Shown: positions 19,222-27,417 of the stretch, piece by piece
Layout: every line of letters begins with the position of its first letter
Position numbering within the stretch: the stretch's first letter is position 1
Source: Arsenicicoccus piscis
GTDB taxonomy: Bacteria > Actinomycetota > Actinomycetes > Actinomycetales > Dermatophilaceae
Reading direction: 5' to 3'
Assembly (NCBI RefSeq): GCF_022568835.1
Contig: NZ_JAKZHV010000012.1
Coordinates: 1 to 64,000, forward strand
DNA: 64,000 nucleotides
Translations under genes and position numbers: made by a program
Notes under the pieces: model-generated
Seen by the model: the letters and a program-made list of their open reading frames with translations, nothing else
Told to the model about the DNA's origin: nothing
Databases searched by the model: none

Positions 19222-19369
19222 CCCCACCCAGCACGGAAGGCGTCGACGGAACAGGGCCTGAGGGCTGGGCGAGCGCTGGTCAGGGCTGGCCAGAGTCGCG
19301 CTCGGGGGTTGAGCGCGGGGTTGACGGCTGCGCCTGCCGGTGAGGCAAGGCGCGTCGAGCTTGACGAGC
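19222..19369. other. Interval between IS element and D-threonine-aldolase-like gene
   Basis: It starts with the right target duplication CCCCACCC and a few bases similar to the interrupted tandem repeat. It then has no feature I can support; AGGGCTGG-type short direct repeats occur at about 19259-19290. Confidence 0.4.
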
Positions 19370-20509
19370 TCAGGCGTTGCGCCCGCGGGCCGCGACCTGC
19401 CAGGTGTCCACGACCGCGCCGCCCTGCACGACGACCAGCTCGTCGGCCAGGCCGACGGCGTTGCACGCGTGGTTGGGCGCGACCTGCAGGACGGTGCCGA
19501 GCGCGGGCAGCTCCCACCCGTCGGGCCAGGTGATGGTGGCGTGGTGCTCGGACAGCGCGACGACGCGCGCGTCGGGGACGGCGGGCACCCGGCCGTGACC
19601 GGTAGCCCAGGCGGGACGGTCAGCGCCCAGTGTCTTGCTGCCGGCATCGACGACCACCTGGCCGCCCTGCGGGGTGCGACGCCGACTCACGACGGTGGTC
19701 GCTGCCGTCAGGGCGATGTCGTCCAGGGTGCAGGTGCCGAGCTCGGCCTGCTGCGCGTCGTAGAACACGTAGACCCCCGGCCGCAGCTCGGTCAGCACCC
19801 GCGCGTCCGCGGCGTCGGCCGTCGGCGTGGACCCGCCGCTCACGACGCGCACCTCGAGGCCGGCAGCCCGCATCGCCTCCGCTGCTGCGCCCAGCGCGGC
19901 CGCCTCGTCAGCCGCGGCCTGCGCCCCGCCACCTGGGCCGTAGCCGTGCCCGGGGAAGCTGAAGACGCCGTCGACCCGCAACCCGGCCGCAGCGGCGGCG
20001 AGGGCGACCTGGGGAGCCTGCACGGGGTCTACCCCGGAGCGGTGGTGGCCGCTGTCGATCTCGACGAGCACGCCCACGTCGCGACCGCCGAGGGCCTCGG
20101 CCAACAGCTCGGACGCCTCGGCGGAGTCCACCCCGACCTGCAGCGACACCCGGTCGGCGAGCGCCGCCAGTCGCTCGCCCCGCTCACCCGCCGCCCACAC
20201 GGGGTAGGCGATGAACAGGTCGCGGCACCCGCCGTCGGCGAACACCTCGGCCTCGCCCACCGTGGCGACGGTCAGCCCGACGGCCCCTGCGGCGAGCTGG
20301 CGCTGCGCGATCTCGACACACTTGTGCGTCTTGGCGTGCGGCCGCGCCGCCAGCCCCAGCCCGGCCACGTGCGCTGCCATCCGGGAGATCGCCCGGTCGA
20401 GCCGGTCCAGGTCCACCACGAGCAGCGGGGTGCGCCCGGCCAGCTCAGCCGGCCAGGCCAGATCTGACGGGCGGGCCAGGTCTGTCGGGCGGGTGGCCTC
20501 GGCGCTCAT
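19370..20509 (-). CDS. D-threonine aldolase / D-serine dehydratase-like PLP enzyme (alanine racemase fold)
   Basis: A 379-residue fold-III PLP enzyme. The PLP lysine is in RPHAKTHKC (K60), and phosphate-binding residues are in VSGGSTPT. The C-terminal metal site H-x-C is in APNHACNAVG at residues 347 and 349, which characterises the metal-dependent D-threonine aldolase/D-serine dehydratase group. It probably cleaves or deaminates a D-hydroxy amino acid; the exact substrate is unknown. The N-terminus has a short PTDLARPSDLAWPAEL duplication. It lies 9 nt after adenosine deaminase in the same direction, so it is probably cotranscribed. Confidence 0.82.
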   Translation of the reverse strand: MSAEATRPTDLARPSDLAWPAELAGRTPLLVVDLDRLDRAISRMAAHVAGLGLAARPHAKTHKCVEIAQRQLAAGAVGLTVATVGEAEVFADGGCRDLFIAYPVWAAGERGERLAALADRVSLQVGVDSAEASELLAEALGGRDVGVLVEIDSGHHRSGVDPVQAPQVALAAAAAGLRVDGVFSFPGHGYGPGGGAQAAADEAAALGAAAEAMRAAGLEVRVVSGGSTPTADAADARVLTELRPGVYVFYDAQQAELGTCTLDDIALTAATTVVSRRRTPQGGQVVVDAGSKTLGADRPAWATGHGRVPAVPDARVVALSEHHATITWPDGWELPALGTVLQVAPNHACNAVGLADELVVVQGGAVVDTWQVAARGRNA

Positions 20510-20518
20510 CGGCCGGCC

Positions 20519-21709
20519 CTACCCCACGCCCAGCGCGGCGTAGCCGGGCTTGATCACCCGGTTGATCAGGGTGAGCCGCTCGTCGAAGGGCAGGAAGGCG
20601 GACTTCATCGCGTTGATCGTCACCCAGCGCAGGTCCTCGGGCGTCCAGCCGGCGTCGCGCACGAGCAGCGCCATCTCCTTGGTCATGGAGGTGTTGCTCA
20701 TCAGGCGGTTGTCGCAGTTGAGCGTCACCCGATACTTCAGGGCCTTCAGCAGGCTGATCGGGTGCGCGGCGATCGACGCCGAGGCGCCGGTCTGCACGTT
20801 GCTGCTCGGGCACATCTCGAGCGGGATCCGCTTGTCGCGCACCGACGCCGCGAGCCGGCCGAGGCTGACCGCCGTCGGCGCGACGGCGCCGGCGGGCACC
20901 TCGGCCACTGCCTCGGCGTAGGGCAGCCCGTCGATCTCCATGTCGTCGACGATGCGCACGCCGTGGCCGAGCCGGTCGGCCCCGCACCAGGTCAGTGCCT
21001 CCCAGATCGAGGGCAGCCCGAATGCCTCGCCGGCGTGGATGGTGATGGGGAAGTTCTCCCGGCGGCAGAACTCGAAGGCGTCCAGGTGCCGGCTCGGCGG
21101 GAAGCCGTCCTCGGCGCCGGCGATGTCGAAGCCCGCGACCTGGGTGTCGCGGTGGCGCACCGCGAGCTCGGCGATCTCGCGGGACATCGCCGCGTGCCGC
21201 ATGGCGGTGAGCAGCGAGCGCACCCGGATCGGGTGCCCGGCCTCGCGGGCGTCCTCCATGCCCTCGGCGAAGCCCTCGGTCACCGCGGTCACGACCTCGT
21301 CCAGGCTGAGCCCGCGCTCGGTGTGCAGCTCTGGCGCATAACGGATCTCGGCGTAGACCGTGCCCTCGCTCGCGAGGTCGAAGGCACACTCGCGCGCGAC
21401 CCGGCGCAGGCCCTCCTCGGTCTGCATCACGGCGACGGTGTGGACGAAGGTCTCGAGGTAGCGGACCAGCGAGCCCGAGTCGGCGCTCTCGCGGAACCAC
21501 GCAGCCAGCTCGACGGGGTCAGTCGTCGGCAGCCCGTCATAGCCGCAGGACTCGGCCAGCTCGACGACCGTGCTCGGGCGCAGACCGCCGTCGAGGTGGT
21601 CGTGCAGCTCGACCTTGGGGGCGCGCCGGATCAGCTCGGCCAGCTCGGGCGGCAGGTCGGCCAGGACCTCGTCGGCGGCGTTGGGGACGGCAGTCGTGCG
21701 AGGAGTCAT
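20519..21709 (-). CDS. add: Adenosine deaminase
   Basis: A 396-residue zinc-dependent adenosine deaminase converting (deoxy)adenosine to (deoxy)inosine. The metal-binding HDH is at residues 36-38 ([12 protein letters not shown]). HAGEAFG supplies the catalytic His/Glu, RLGHGVRI carries a third metal-site element, and [13 protein letters not shown] and [10 protein letters not shown] follow. Its ATG overlaps the upstream cupin stop (ATGA). In this window it complements purine nucleoside phosphorylase: inosine made here is a substrate of that enzyme. Confidence 0.95.
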   Translation of the reverse strand: MTPRTTAVPNAADEVLADLPPELAELIRRAPKVELHDHLDGGLRPSTVVELAESCGYDGLPTTDPVELAAWFRESADSGSLVRYLETFVHTVAVMQTEEGLRRVARECAFDLASEGTVYAEIRYAPELHTERGLSLDEVVTAVTEGFAEGMEDAREAGHPIRVRSLLTAMRHAAMSREIAELAVRHRDTQVAGFDIAGAEDGFPPSRHLDAFEFCRRENFPITIHAGEAFGLPSIWEALTWCGADRLGHGVRIVDDMEIDGLPYAEAVAEVPAGAVAPTAVSLGRLAASVRDKRIPLEMCPSSNVQTGASASIAAHPISLLKALKYRVTLNCDNRLMSNTSMTKEMALLVRDAGWTPEDLRWVTINAMKSAFLPFDERLTLINRVIKPGYAALGVG

Positions 21710-22065
21710 CAGGCGTCCTCTCGGTGGACGGTGTCCGGGGTGAAGGCCGGCAGGCAGACGGCGACGTAGTCGGCGCCCTCGGGCCCCGTGGAGTAGCGGA
21801 TGCGCTCGCCGGCACGGGTGACGACGCTCTGGCCCGCCGCGACGCTCAGGGTGCCACCGTCGTGCTCGACCACCACGGTCCCCCGCAGCACGACCGTGAC
21901 CTCGTCGAAGTCGGGGCGCTGGAACGGCTCGGTCCAGCCGGGTGGCGCCACCATGTGGGCGACGGACACGGCCTCGTCACCCGTGGAGGCACGGCCGACG
22001 TGCTCGTCGATGACCTTGCCGCCGGGGACGGGGATGCGGGTCGGGGAGCTGATGATCCTGGGCAC
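21709..22065 (-). CDS. Cupin domain protein
   Basis: A 118-residue single-domain cupin. It has [57 protein letters not shown] in order, i.e. the second cupin motif is clear while the first retains only partial metal ligands. I take the GTG at 22065 ([17 protein letters not shown]) because a TACGCT box sits 6 nt upstream, suggesting a leaderless mRNA; upstream codons in frame lack homology and run into the operator region. It heads the cupin-add-aldolase operon. Function unknown; it may sense or sequester a small ligand. Confidence 0.75.
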   Translation of the reverse strand: MPRIISSPTRIPVPGGKVIDEHVGRASTGDEAVSVAHMVAPPGWTEPFQRPDFDEVTVVLRGTVVVEHDGGTLSVAAGQSVVTRAGERIRYSTGPEGADYVAVCLPAFTPDTVHREDA

Positions 22066-22071
22066 GGCCCG

Positions 22072-22077
22072 AGCGTA
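22072..22077 (-). promoter_or_regulatory. Putative -10 box (TACGCT) for the cupin-add operon
   Basis: TACGCT on the minus strand lies 6 nt before the GTG at 22065. The operator-like palindrome at 22087-22095 would fall between -10 and -35. Confidence 0.45.
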
Positions 22078-22086
22078 GCGCCCGGC

Positions 22087-22141
22087 TCTGACAGACCCCC
22101 TGCTCCACGCGGCTGCGTGCTGCTCGGAGGGGTCTGTCAGA
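22087..22141. promoter_or_regulatory. Paired palindromic operator-like sites between divergent genes
   Basis: Two 9-bp palindromes, TCTGACAGA (22087-22095) and TCTGTCAGA (22133-22141), are 46 bp apart. They are embedded in a perfect 13-bp inverted repeat (TCTGACAGACCCC and its complement at 22129-22141). One sits in the promoter of the cupin-add operon, the other just upstream of the plus-strand gene at 22163. The layout suggests one repressor or looping regulator acting on both directions. No candidate regulator gene is adjacent. Confidence 0.5.
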
Positions 22142-22162
22142 CGTCGGTGGTTGACTCCTCGC

Positions 22163-23173
22163 ATGACGGACAGACTGAGCGAGCAGGGCTACGAGCAGGC
22201 CCGGATCTACCTGCTGGAGCAGGCGCGTCCGCTCGAGCGGGCGCTCTACCGTCATGGGATCGGTGCCATCGGGATCCCGGGCGCCTCCGGACCCGACAGC
22301 CTTCAGCTGGTGGCGCGAACGCTCGGCGAGTTCCGTTGCGAGGGAGGCGGATTCGGGCGCGCGCTCGAGCCGGACTGTCGGTTCGCGGGGCCCTCGGTCC
22401 TGGCCACCTGGACGGCGCTCGGCATCCTGCGCGACCTCGACGTGCGGCTGGACGACGGGTCGCCCCTGGCGTCCCTGCTGCGCGACGCGCTGTCCTACGT
22501 CGGCGCGCAGCGCCAGGGCGACGTCTGGCCGCTCCTCCCGCCGGCGGCCGAGGTCGCCCCGCACGCGCCCTGGTGGGACCAGCAGCCCCCCGGCCAGCTG
22601 GCGCGCACCTTCGAGGGGTTCACGATCAACCCGACCGCCGATCTCGTCTCCATGGCCTGGCGGTGGCCGGGCTGGCTCGACCCGGTCGATCGCGAGCGGA
22701 TCACCGAGTCCGCGGTGGCGCGCGTCGAGTCGGGGCCGGCCGCCGGCGCGGTCAACGAGTGGATCTGCGCCGCCGCGCTCGCGACCGAGGCGGCGGTCCC
22801 CCGGCCGCTGCGGGACCGCCTGGTCGCCACGTTGACCACTCGGCTGCCCGAGGTGGTCCAACGCACGCCCGCCGACTTTCGGGGCTACGGCCTGAGCCCG
22901 CTCGACGTGGCACCCACGCCGCAGTCCCCCTTCGCCGAGGTGCTCGCCGAGCCGCTCGAGACCGCCCTCGCCGCGCTCGTGGCCGCCCAGCAGCCGGACG
23001 GGTCGTGGGCACCGACCTGGTCGTGGATGGGCCGCGAGCCCGCCCAGTGGGCGCGCGCCCGGACCGAGTGGTGCGGCGTCCTGACGCTGTCGGCCGTGCG
23101 CCGGCTCCACACCTATCGCCGCATCACCCACCCCCGCTTCCCCGAGCAGGGCCACTCGACGACAGGCCGTTAG
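22163..23173 (+). CDS. Hypothetical protein, possible alpha/alpha-barrel (prenyltransferase/cyclase-like)
   Basis: A 336-residue protein without signal peptide or membrane helix. ALYRHGIGAIG near the N-terminus and a QQPDGSWAPTWSW repeat-like segment near residue 280 resemble QW-type repeats of terpene-cyclase/prenyltransferase barrels. Tryptophans recur (DVWPLLPPAAEVAPHAPWW, MAWRWPGW). No DxDD catalytic motif of squalene-hopene cyclase is visible, so enzymatic function is not claimed. The ATG at 22163 lies 21 nt after a palindromic operator-like site; an in-frame codon upstream would overlap that site. Confidence 0.65.
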   Translation: MTDRLSEQGYEQARIYLLEQARPLERALYRHGIGAIGIPGASGPDSLQLVARTLGEFRCEGGGFGRALEPDCRFAGPSVLATWTALGILRDLDVRLDDGSPLASLLRDALSYVGAQRQGDVWPLLPPAAEVAPHAPWWDQQPPGQLARTFEGFTINPTADLVSMAWRWPGWLDPVDRERITESAVARVESGPAAGAVNEWICAAALATEAAVPRPLRDRLVATLTTRLPEVVQRTPADFRGYGLSPLDVAPTPQSPFAEVLAEPLETALAALVAAQQPDGSWAPTWSWMGREPAQWARARTEWCGVLTLSAVRRLHTYRRITHPRFPEQGHSTTGR

Positions 23174-23176
23174 GGT
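23171..23176 (+). promoter_or_regulatory. Putative -10 box (TAGGGT) for the three-domain fusion gene
   Basis: TAGGGT at the end of the preceding gene, about 60 nt before the ATG at 23236, which has its own GGAAGGA ribosome-binding site. Confidence 0.35.
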
Positions 23177-23235
23177 GGTGACGAACCATCCGTCCACGGG
23201 CGAGCGCGCTTGCCCCCGAGCTGGAAGGAATGCCC

Positions 23236-24744
23236 ATGCGCATTGCCATCATCGGCGGCCACGGCAAGGTAGCGATGTTGACCGTCCCCCTCCTGGTGGA
23301 GGCGGGTCACGAGGTGACCTCGGTGATCCGCAACCCCGACCACGAGGATGAGGTGGCAGCGACCGGTGCCCACGTGATCGTCGCGGACGTCGAGCACCGC
23401 AGCGGACCCGAGCTGGTCGACATCCTGCAGGGCCACGACGTCGTCATCTGGAGCGCCGGAGCGGGCGGGGGCAACCCGGCTCGCACCTACTCGGTCGACC
23501 GCGACGCCGCGATCCGGGCGATGAACGCCACGGTGGCGGCCGACGTGCCGCGCTTCATCATGGTCAGCTACTACGGCGCCGGCTTCGACCACGGCTACTC
23601 CGAGAAGTCGTCGTTCTACGCCTACGCCCAGGCCAAGGCGGCCGCCGACGACTACCTGCGCGGCACCGGCCTGCACTGGACGATCCTCGGGCCGAGCACG
23701 CTCACCGACAAGCCGGGCAGCGGCAAGATCGACGCCAGCGGCACCAAGCCCAAGGGGAAGGTGTCCCGGGCCAACGTCGCTGCGGTCATCGCCGCGACCG
23801 TCGAGCACCCCGAGCACGTGCGGGCGCGCACGCTGGAGTTCCACGACGGGCACCAGCCCATCGAGGAGGTCATCACGTCCGGCCCGGTGGCCCCCGAGGA
23901 GCCGGACCACGACCTGAGCCGCGACCTCATCCCGGCCGCCCACGAGCACCTGCAGGTGCCGCCGGCCGACGAGCCGCACCCGATGGTCCCCGAGCCCGAC
24001 GAGGACGCCACGGGCGAGACGGGCCACAGGTCAGCCGCCACCAGCTCCGCGGACGACCAGCCCTCGGGCGGTCCGGTGCCGGCAGAGCCGGTCGACTTCT
24101 ACGAGGCCACCACCGCCCTGCCGCACTGGCGCCTGCTCAACCGCACGCTCTACCAGCACGTCGACTGCGGCGACTTCGAGAAGGCGCTCGAGTTCGTCCG
24201 CCGGGTGGGCGAGCTCGCCGAGGCGGCCGGGCACCACCCCGACATCGACATCCGGTGGTCCCGGGTGCGCCTCGCCCTCACGACGCACGAGATCGGCGAC
24301 ATCAGCAAGCGGGACGTGCAGCTCGGTCAGCAGATCAACGCGGTCGGCGCCGAGCTGGGCTGCACCTGGACCACCGACGGCATCGGCACCTTCGAGCTGG
24401 CCATCGACGCGATGGACATCCCGGCGGTGCGTCCGTTCTGGGCGGCGGTGCTCGGCTACGACCTCGACAAGGTGGCGGCCAGGTCCTGGAAGGACGACGA
24501 GATCGTCGACCCCGCCAGGTTCAACCCGACCATTTGGTTCCAGCAGATGGACAACCAGCGGCGCCAGCGCAACCGCATCCACGTGGACTTCTTCGTCCCG
24601 GCCGACGAGGCCAAGACGCGCATCGAGCACGCGGTGGCTGCGGGCGGCAAGGTGATCTCGGACGCGCACGCGCCGACCTTCTGGGTGCTGGCCGACCCGG
24701 AGAAGAACGAGGTGTGCGTCTGCACCTGGCAGGGCCGCGGCTAG
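23236..24744 (+). CDS. Three-domain fusion: NAD(P)-binding SDR, pterin-4a-carbinolamine dehydratase-like, glyoxalase/VOC-like
   Basis: A 502-residue soluble protein in one frame. Residues 1-215 are an atypical short-chain-dehydrogenase/NmrA-like Rossmann domain (MRIAIIGGHGKVA, with FIMVSYYGAGFD and YAYAQAKAAAD). Residues about 215-285 are an acidic Pro-rich linker. Residues about 286-370 match pterin-4a-carbinolamine dehydratase (HWRLLNRTL; GHHPDIDIRW with the catalytic H333-H334-P335; LTTHEIGDISKRDVQL). Residues 375-500 form a VOC domain (FWAAVLGYDL; HVDFFVPADEAKTRIEHA; WVLADPEKNEVCVCTW). PCD-VOC fusions are known in actinobacteria; I know less of the SDR-PCD-VOC form. The GGAAGGA site at 23223-23229 sets the start at 23236. 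The hinge could hide a lost stop, but the codon bias stays uniform. Confidence 0.8.
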   Translation: MRIAIIGGHGKVAMLTVPLLVEAGHEVTSVIRNPDHEDEVAATGAHVIVADVEHRSGPELVDILQGHDVVIWSAGAGGGNPARTYSVDRDAAIRAMNATVAADVPRFIMVSYYGAGFDHGYSEKSSFYAYAQAKAAADDYLRGTGLHWTILGPSTLTDKPGSGKIDASGTKPKGKVSRANVAAVIAATVEHPEHVRARTLEFHDGHQPIEEVITSGPVAPEEPDHDLSRDLIPAAHEHLQVPPADEPHPMVPEPDEDATGETGHRSAATSSADDQPSGGPVPAEPVDFYEATTALPHWRLLNRTLYQHVDCGDFEKALEFVRRVGELAEAAGHHPDIDIRWSRVRLALTTHEIGDISKRDVQLGQQINAVGAELGCTWTTDGIGTFELAIDAMDIPAVRPFWAAVLGYDLDKVAARSWKDDEIVDPARFNPTIWFQQMDNQRRQRNRIHVDFFVPADEAKTRIEHAVAAGGKVISDAHAPTFWVLADPEKNEVCVCTWQGRG

Positions 24745-24803
24745 CGGCAGGGCCCTGACGGGTCGTCACGCACTGACAGGCTCATCAGGCAGGTGACGGC
24801 GGT

Positions 24804-24844
24804 CGAGCGGCCGGCCGGGGCGTCTCGCCTCGGCCGGCCGCTCG
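24804..24844. terminator. Bidirectional hairpin terminator between convergent genes
   Basis: Perfect 14-bp arms CGAGCGGCCGGCCG (24804-24817) and its complement (24831-24844), separated by a 13-nt loop, lie between the ends of the fusion gene (24744) and the aminotransferase gene (24877). There is no U-tract, as is common in actinobacteria. Confidence 0.6.
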
Positions 24845-24876
24845 CGCTGGGTCGGCGTCTCGCCTCGCTCGGCGGC

Positions 24877-26088
24877 TCAGCCGGCGGCCTGGTCGTGCCC
24901 GGCCCGTTGCGCCTGCACGGCCTGCACGGTCTTGTCGATCCGGTCCACGGCGTCGACCACGTAGTCCGTGGGACACCCGAGGTTGACCCGGACGTGTCCA
25001 CGGCCGAGCTCGCCGAAGGTCGTGCCCTTGCCGAGGGCTACCCGCCCGACCCGCAGCAGCGCGTCCGCCGGCTCGTCGCCCAGGTCGTAGGCGCTGAGGT
25101 CCAGCCAGGCCAGGTAGCTCGCCGTCGCCGGCAGGATCCGGGCCTGCGGCAGCCGCTCGGCGACCTGCTCCTGCAGGGTGCGGTGGTTCACCGCGAGCAG
25201 CTCCCGCAGGGCGTCGAGCCAGTCGTCGCAGTCGGTGAAGGCGGCGCGACCGGCGAGGTCACCCAAGGTGCCGACGTGCCGGTGGATCTCCGGCGACAGC
25301 GCTGCGCGGACCCGCGCGAACAGGTCCTTGTCGGCCGTGACCAGGTGCGCCATCTTCAGCCCGGCGAGGTTGAACGACTTGCTCGCCGAGTGGTAGGCCA
25401 CACCGACCCGACGAGCGGTGTCGCTCACCGTGAGGAAGGGCACGAAGTCGACGCCAGGCAGGGTCAGCGGCGCGTGGATCTCGTCCGCGAGCACGAGCAC
25501 CCCCTGCCGGTCGGCGAGATCGGCCACGGCGACCAGCTCGTCGCGGGAGAAGGTGTGCCCGAGCGGGTTGTGCGGGCTGCTCATCAGGTAGGCCTTGACC
25601 CCGCTCGCGAACGCACGCTCCATCCCCTCCAGGTCCAGGCGGTAGGGCCGCGCGGCGTCGCCGGTCTCCAGCATCGGGACCTCGACCGTGCCGATGCCGT
25701 CCTCGGCGGGCCAGGAGAAGAACGGCGGGTAGACCGGGGTGTTGATGACGATCCGATCGCCTGGGGCGAACAGCCCGCGCAGCGTCTCGATCACCCCGGC
25801 GGCGACGTCGGCGGTATGGACGACCTGGTGCGGGTCGACCGTCCAGCCCCACCGCCGCTCGCAGAACCCGGCGAACGCCCGCGCCAGCGGCAGCGCCGGA
25901 GGCGGGTAGCCGCAGTCACCGAGGTCGATCGCCTCGTGCAGCGCCCGGGCGATGGGCTCGGCCAGCAGACAGTCCATCTCGGCCACCGGCATGGGCAGCA
26001 CGTCGTCGTCGTAGAACGACCACTTGGCGCTGACCCGGCGGTGCAGGTCCTCGAACGACGGGAACTCGACGGTGGCTGGTGCAGACAT
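24877..26088 (-). CDS. MalY/PatB-type PLP aminotransferase (C-S beta-lyase family)
   Basis: A 403-residue fold-I PLP enzyme of the MalY/PatB group, usually cystathionine beta-lyase activity or related C-S lyase. Recognisable parts are WSFYDDDVLPMPVAEMDC at the N-terminus, the NTPVYPPFF substrate region, SSPHNPLGHTFSRDEL, the ADEIHAPL aspartate/histidine block, and the PLP lysine in SASKSFNLAGLK. The C-terminal arginine motif is in HVRVNLGCP. The ATG at 26088 has no ribosome-binding site but a TAGGGT box 7 nt upstream. It stands alone, divergent from a GNAT gene. Confidence 0.88.
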   Translation of the reverse strand: MSAPATVEFPSFEDLHRRVSAKWSFYDDDVLPMPVAEMDCLLAEPIARALHEAIDLGDCGYPPPALPLARAFAGFCERRWGWTVDPHQVVHTADVAAGVIETLRGLFAPGDRIVINTPVYPPFFSWPAEDGIGTVEVPMLETGDAARPYRLDLEGMERAFASGVKAYLMSSPHNPLGHTFSRDELVAVADLADRQGVLVLADEIHAPLTLPGVDFVPFLTVSDTARRVGVAYHSASKSFNLAGLKMAHLVTADKDLFARVRAALSPEIHRHVGTLGDLAGRAAFTDCDDWLDALRELLAVNHRTLQEQVAERLPQARILPATASYLAWLDLSAYDLGDEPADALLRVGRVALGKGTTFGELGRGHVRVNLGCPTDYVVDAVDRIDKTVQAVQAQRAGHDQAAG

Positions 26089-26095
26089 GCGGCCA

Positions 26096-26101
26096 ACCCT
26101 A
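26096..26101 (-). promoter_or_regulatory. Putative -10 box (TAGGGT), leaderless MalY-type gene
   Basis: TAGGGT on the minus strand, 7 nt before the ATG at 26088. Confidence 0.45.
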
Positions 26102-26200
26102 ACGACGGGCCGCGCCCGGTGCCGTCCCGCCCGCGACGTGGTCCCGCAGCCGGACGAAAACGGCTTGACCGCAGGTCTCCTGCGGCCTTCTCCTGGCGGC

Positions 26201-26704
26201 ATGACGGATCTGACCACCGAGCGCCTCACCCTACGGCCCGCCACGGAGGCGGAGGCGACCCGCATCGTCGACCGCACCCCGGCAGCGACCGACCGCTGGG
26301 CGGCCGACTTCCCGTTCGAGGGGGATGTCGTCGGCGCCACGATGTTCCTGCGCGCGTCGAAGGACGACGGCGAGCAGCAACCCTTCGGGTTCTACGTGAT
26401 CGAACGCCGGGCCGACGGGCGAGCCATCGGCGGGATCGGCTTCAAGGGACGACCGCGCGACGGGGTCGTCGAGATCGGCTACGGGTTGGCGCCGTCGGCG
26501 CGAGGCGCGGGATACGCGGCAGAGGCGGTCGGGGCGCTGATCGACCTCGCTCGAGAGCACGGCCTGGTCCGCGTCGTCGCCGACACGGCCCAGGACAACA
26601 TCGCCTCCCAGCGCACCCTCGCACGAGCCGGCCTGATCCGCGCCGACGAGACGGGCGAGCCGGACGAGACGGTAGACGAGCTCCGCTACCAGATCGACCT
26701 CTGA
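26201..26704 (+). CDS. GNAT family N-acetyltransferase (RimJ-like)
   Basis: A 167-residue GNAT protein starting LTTERLTLRPATEAEA, typical of the RimJ/RimL subgroup that acetylates protein N-termini or small amines. The acetyl-CoA loop is EIGYGLAPSARGAGYAAEAV, followed by NIASQRTLARAGL. The GGCGGC-ATG context offers only a weak ribosome-binding site (CTGGCGGC). Substrate unknown. Confidence 0.85.
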   Translation: MTDLTTERLTLRPATEAEATRIVDRTPAATDRWAADFPFEGDVVGATMFLRASKDDGEQQPFGFYVIERRADGRAIGGIGFKGRPRDGVVEIGYGLAPSARGAGYAAEAVGALIDLAREHGLVRVVADTAQDNIASQRTLARAGLIRADETGEPDETVDELRYQIDL

Positions 26705-26777
26705 TCGCCCACTGGCATCCCGCGTCATCGAGACGAGGACGACAATGGTGGCGACGGGGTCTACGGAGGGGGTGAAC

Positions 26778-27372
26778 GTGCGACGAGTCGGTGCGGTGCT
26801 GATCGGGGTCACCCTCGTCGTGTCTGGCTGTGCTGCTGCTCCCGAGGCCTCACCGTCGAGCAGCCCCCGTCCCAGGCAGTGGCGTCTCGAGCGGCATCGC
26901 GGTGGCTGGGCCGAGGTTCGACTCGGTGCAGGCGGCGGCTGCGCGGGCCACCCACTCGTTCCGGGGGACGATCGAGTCGATCGCCGGGAGAGCCGTCGAC
27001 CACGGCGGAAGTGCCGATAGTGCCGGGGTTCCTATGATCTTCTACCGCGTGAAGGTCCTCAAGGCGCTCAAGGGCGGGAAGGTCGGCGACGCGGTGACGG
27101 TCGCCTGGATCGACACCGTCGTCGAGGGAGCGACGCCGCTGACGGTGGGCGCGACCTACGAGCGCATGACCGAGCGACTCGACGGCGCGGCCGACCCGGT
27201 TGTGGCGCGATTCGCTCCGCTGTACGTCCCCGTCGGTGCGGACCAGAGCGTGCTGCTGGTCAAAGATGGTCGCGTCGAGGCGCACGGGAAGGGCGCCGGC
27301 CGGCTTCGCGCCGGCGACAAGACCGCCTCGTCCTGGGATCTCGACACCGTGGAGCAGGTGCTCGCGAGCTGA
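26778..27372 (+). CDS. Hypothetical lipoprotein, frameshifted
   Basis: The GTG at 26778 follows a GGAGGGGGTGA site and gives a signal peptide with a lipobox (VTLVVSGC, C18). The frame changes near 26870 (within CCCCGTCCCAGG). The rest reads SGVSSGIAVAGPRFDSVQAA onwards and ends at the TGA at 27370. The mature domain has FRGTIESIAGRAVD, FYRVKVLKALKGGKVGDAVTV and VLLVKDGRVEAHGKGAGRL, an OB- or SH3-like beta-rich arrangement seen in uncharacterised actinobacterial lipoproteins. Function unknown. Confidence 0.62.
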
Positions 27373-27417
27373 CCGACGGCAGCTCAGCCACCGACGGCGG
27401 CTCAGCCACCAGCTCGG

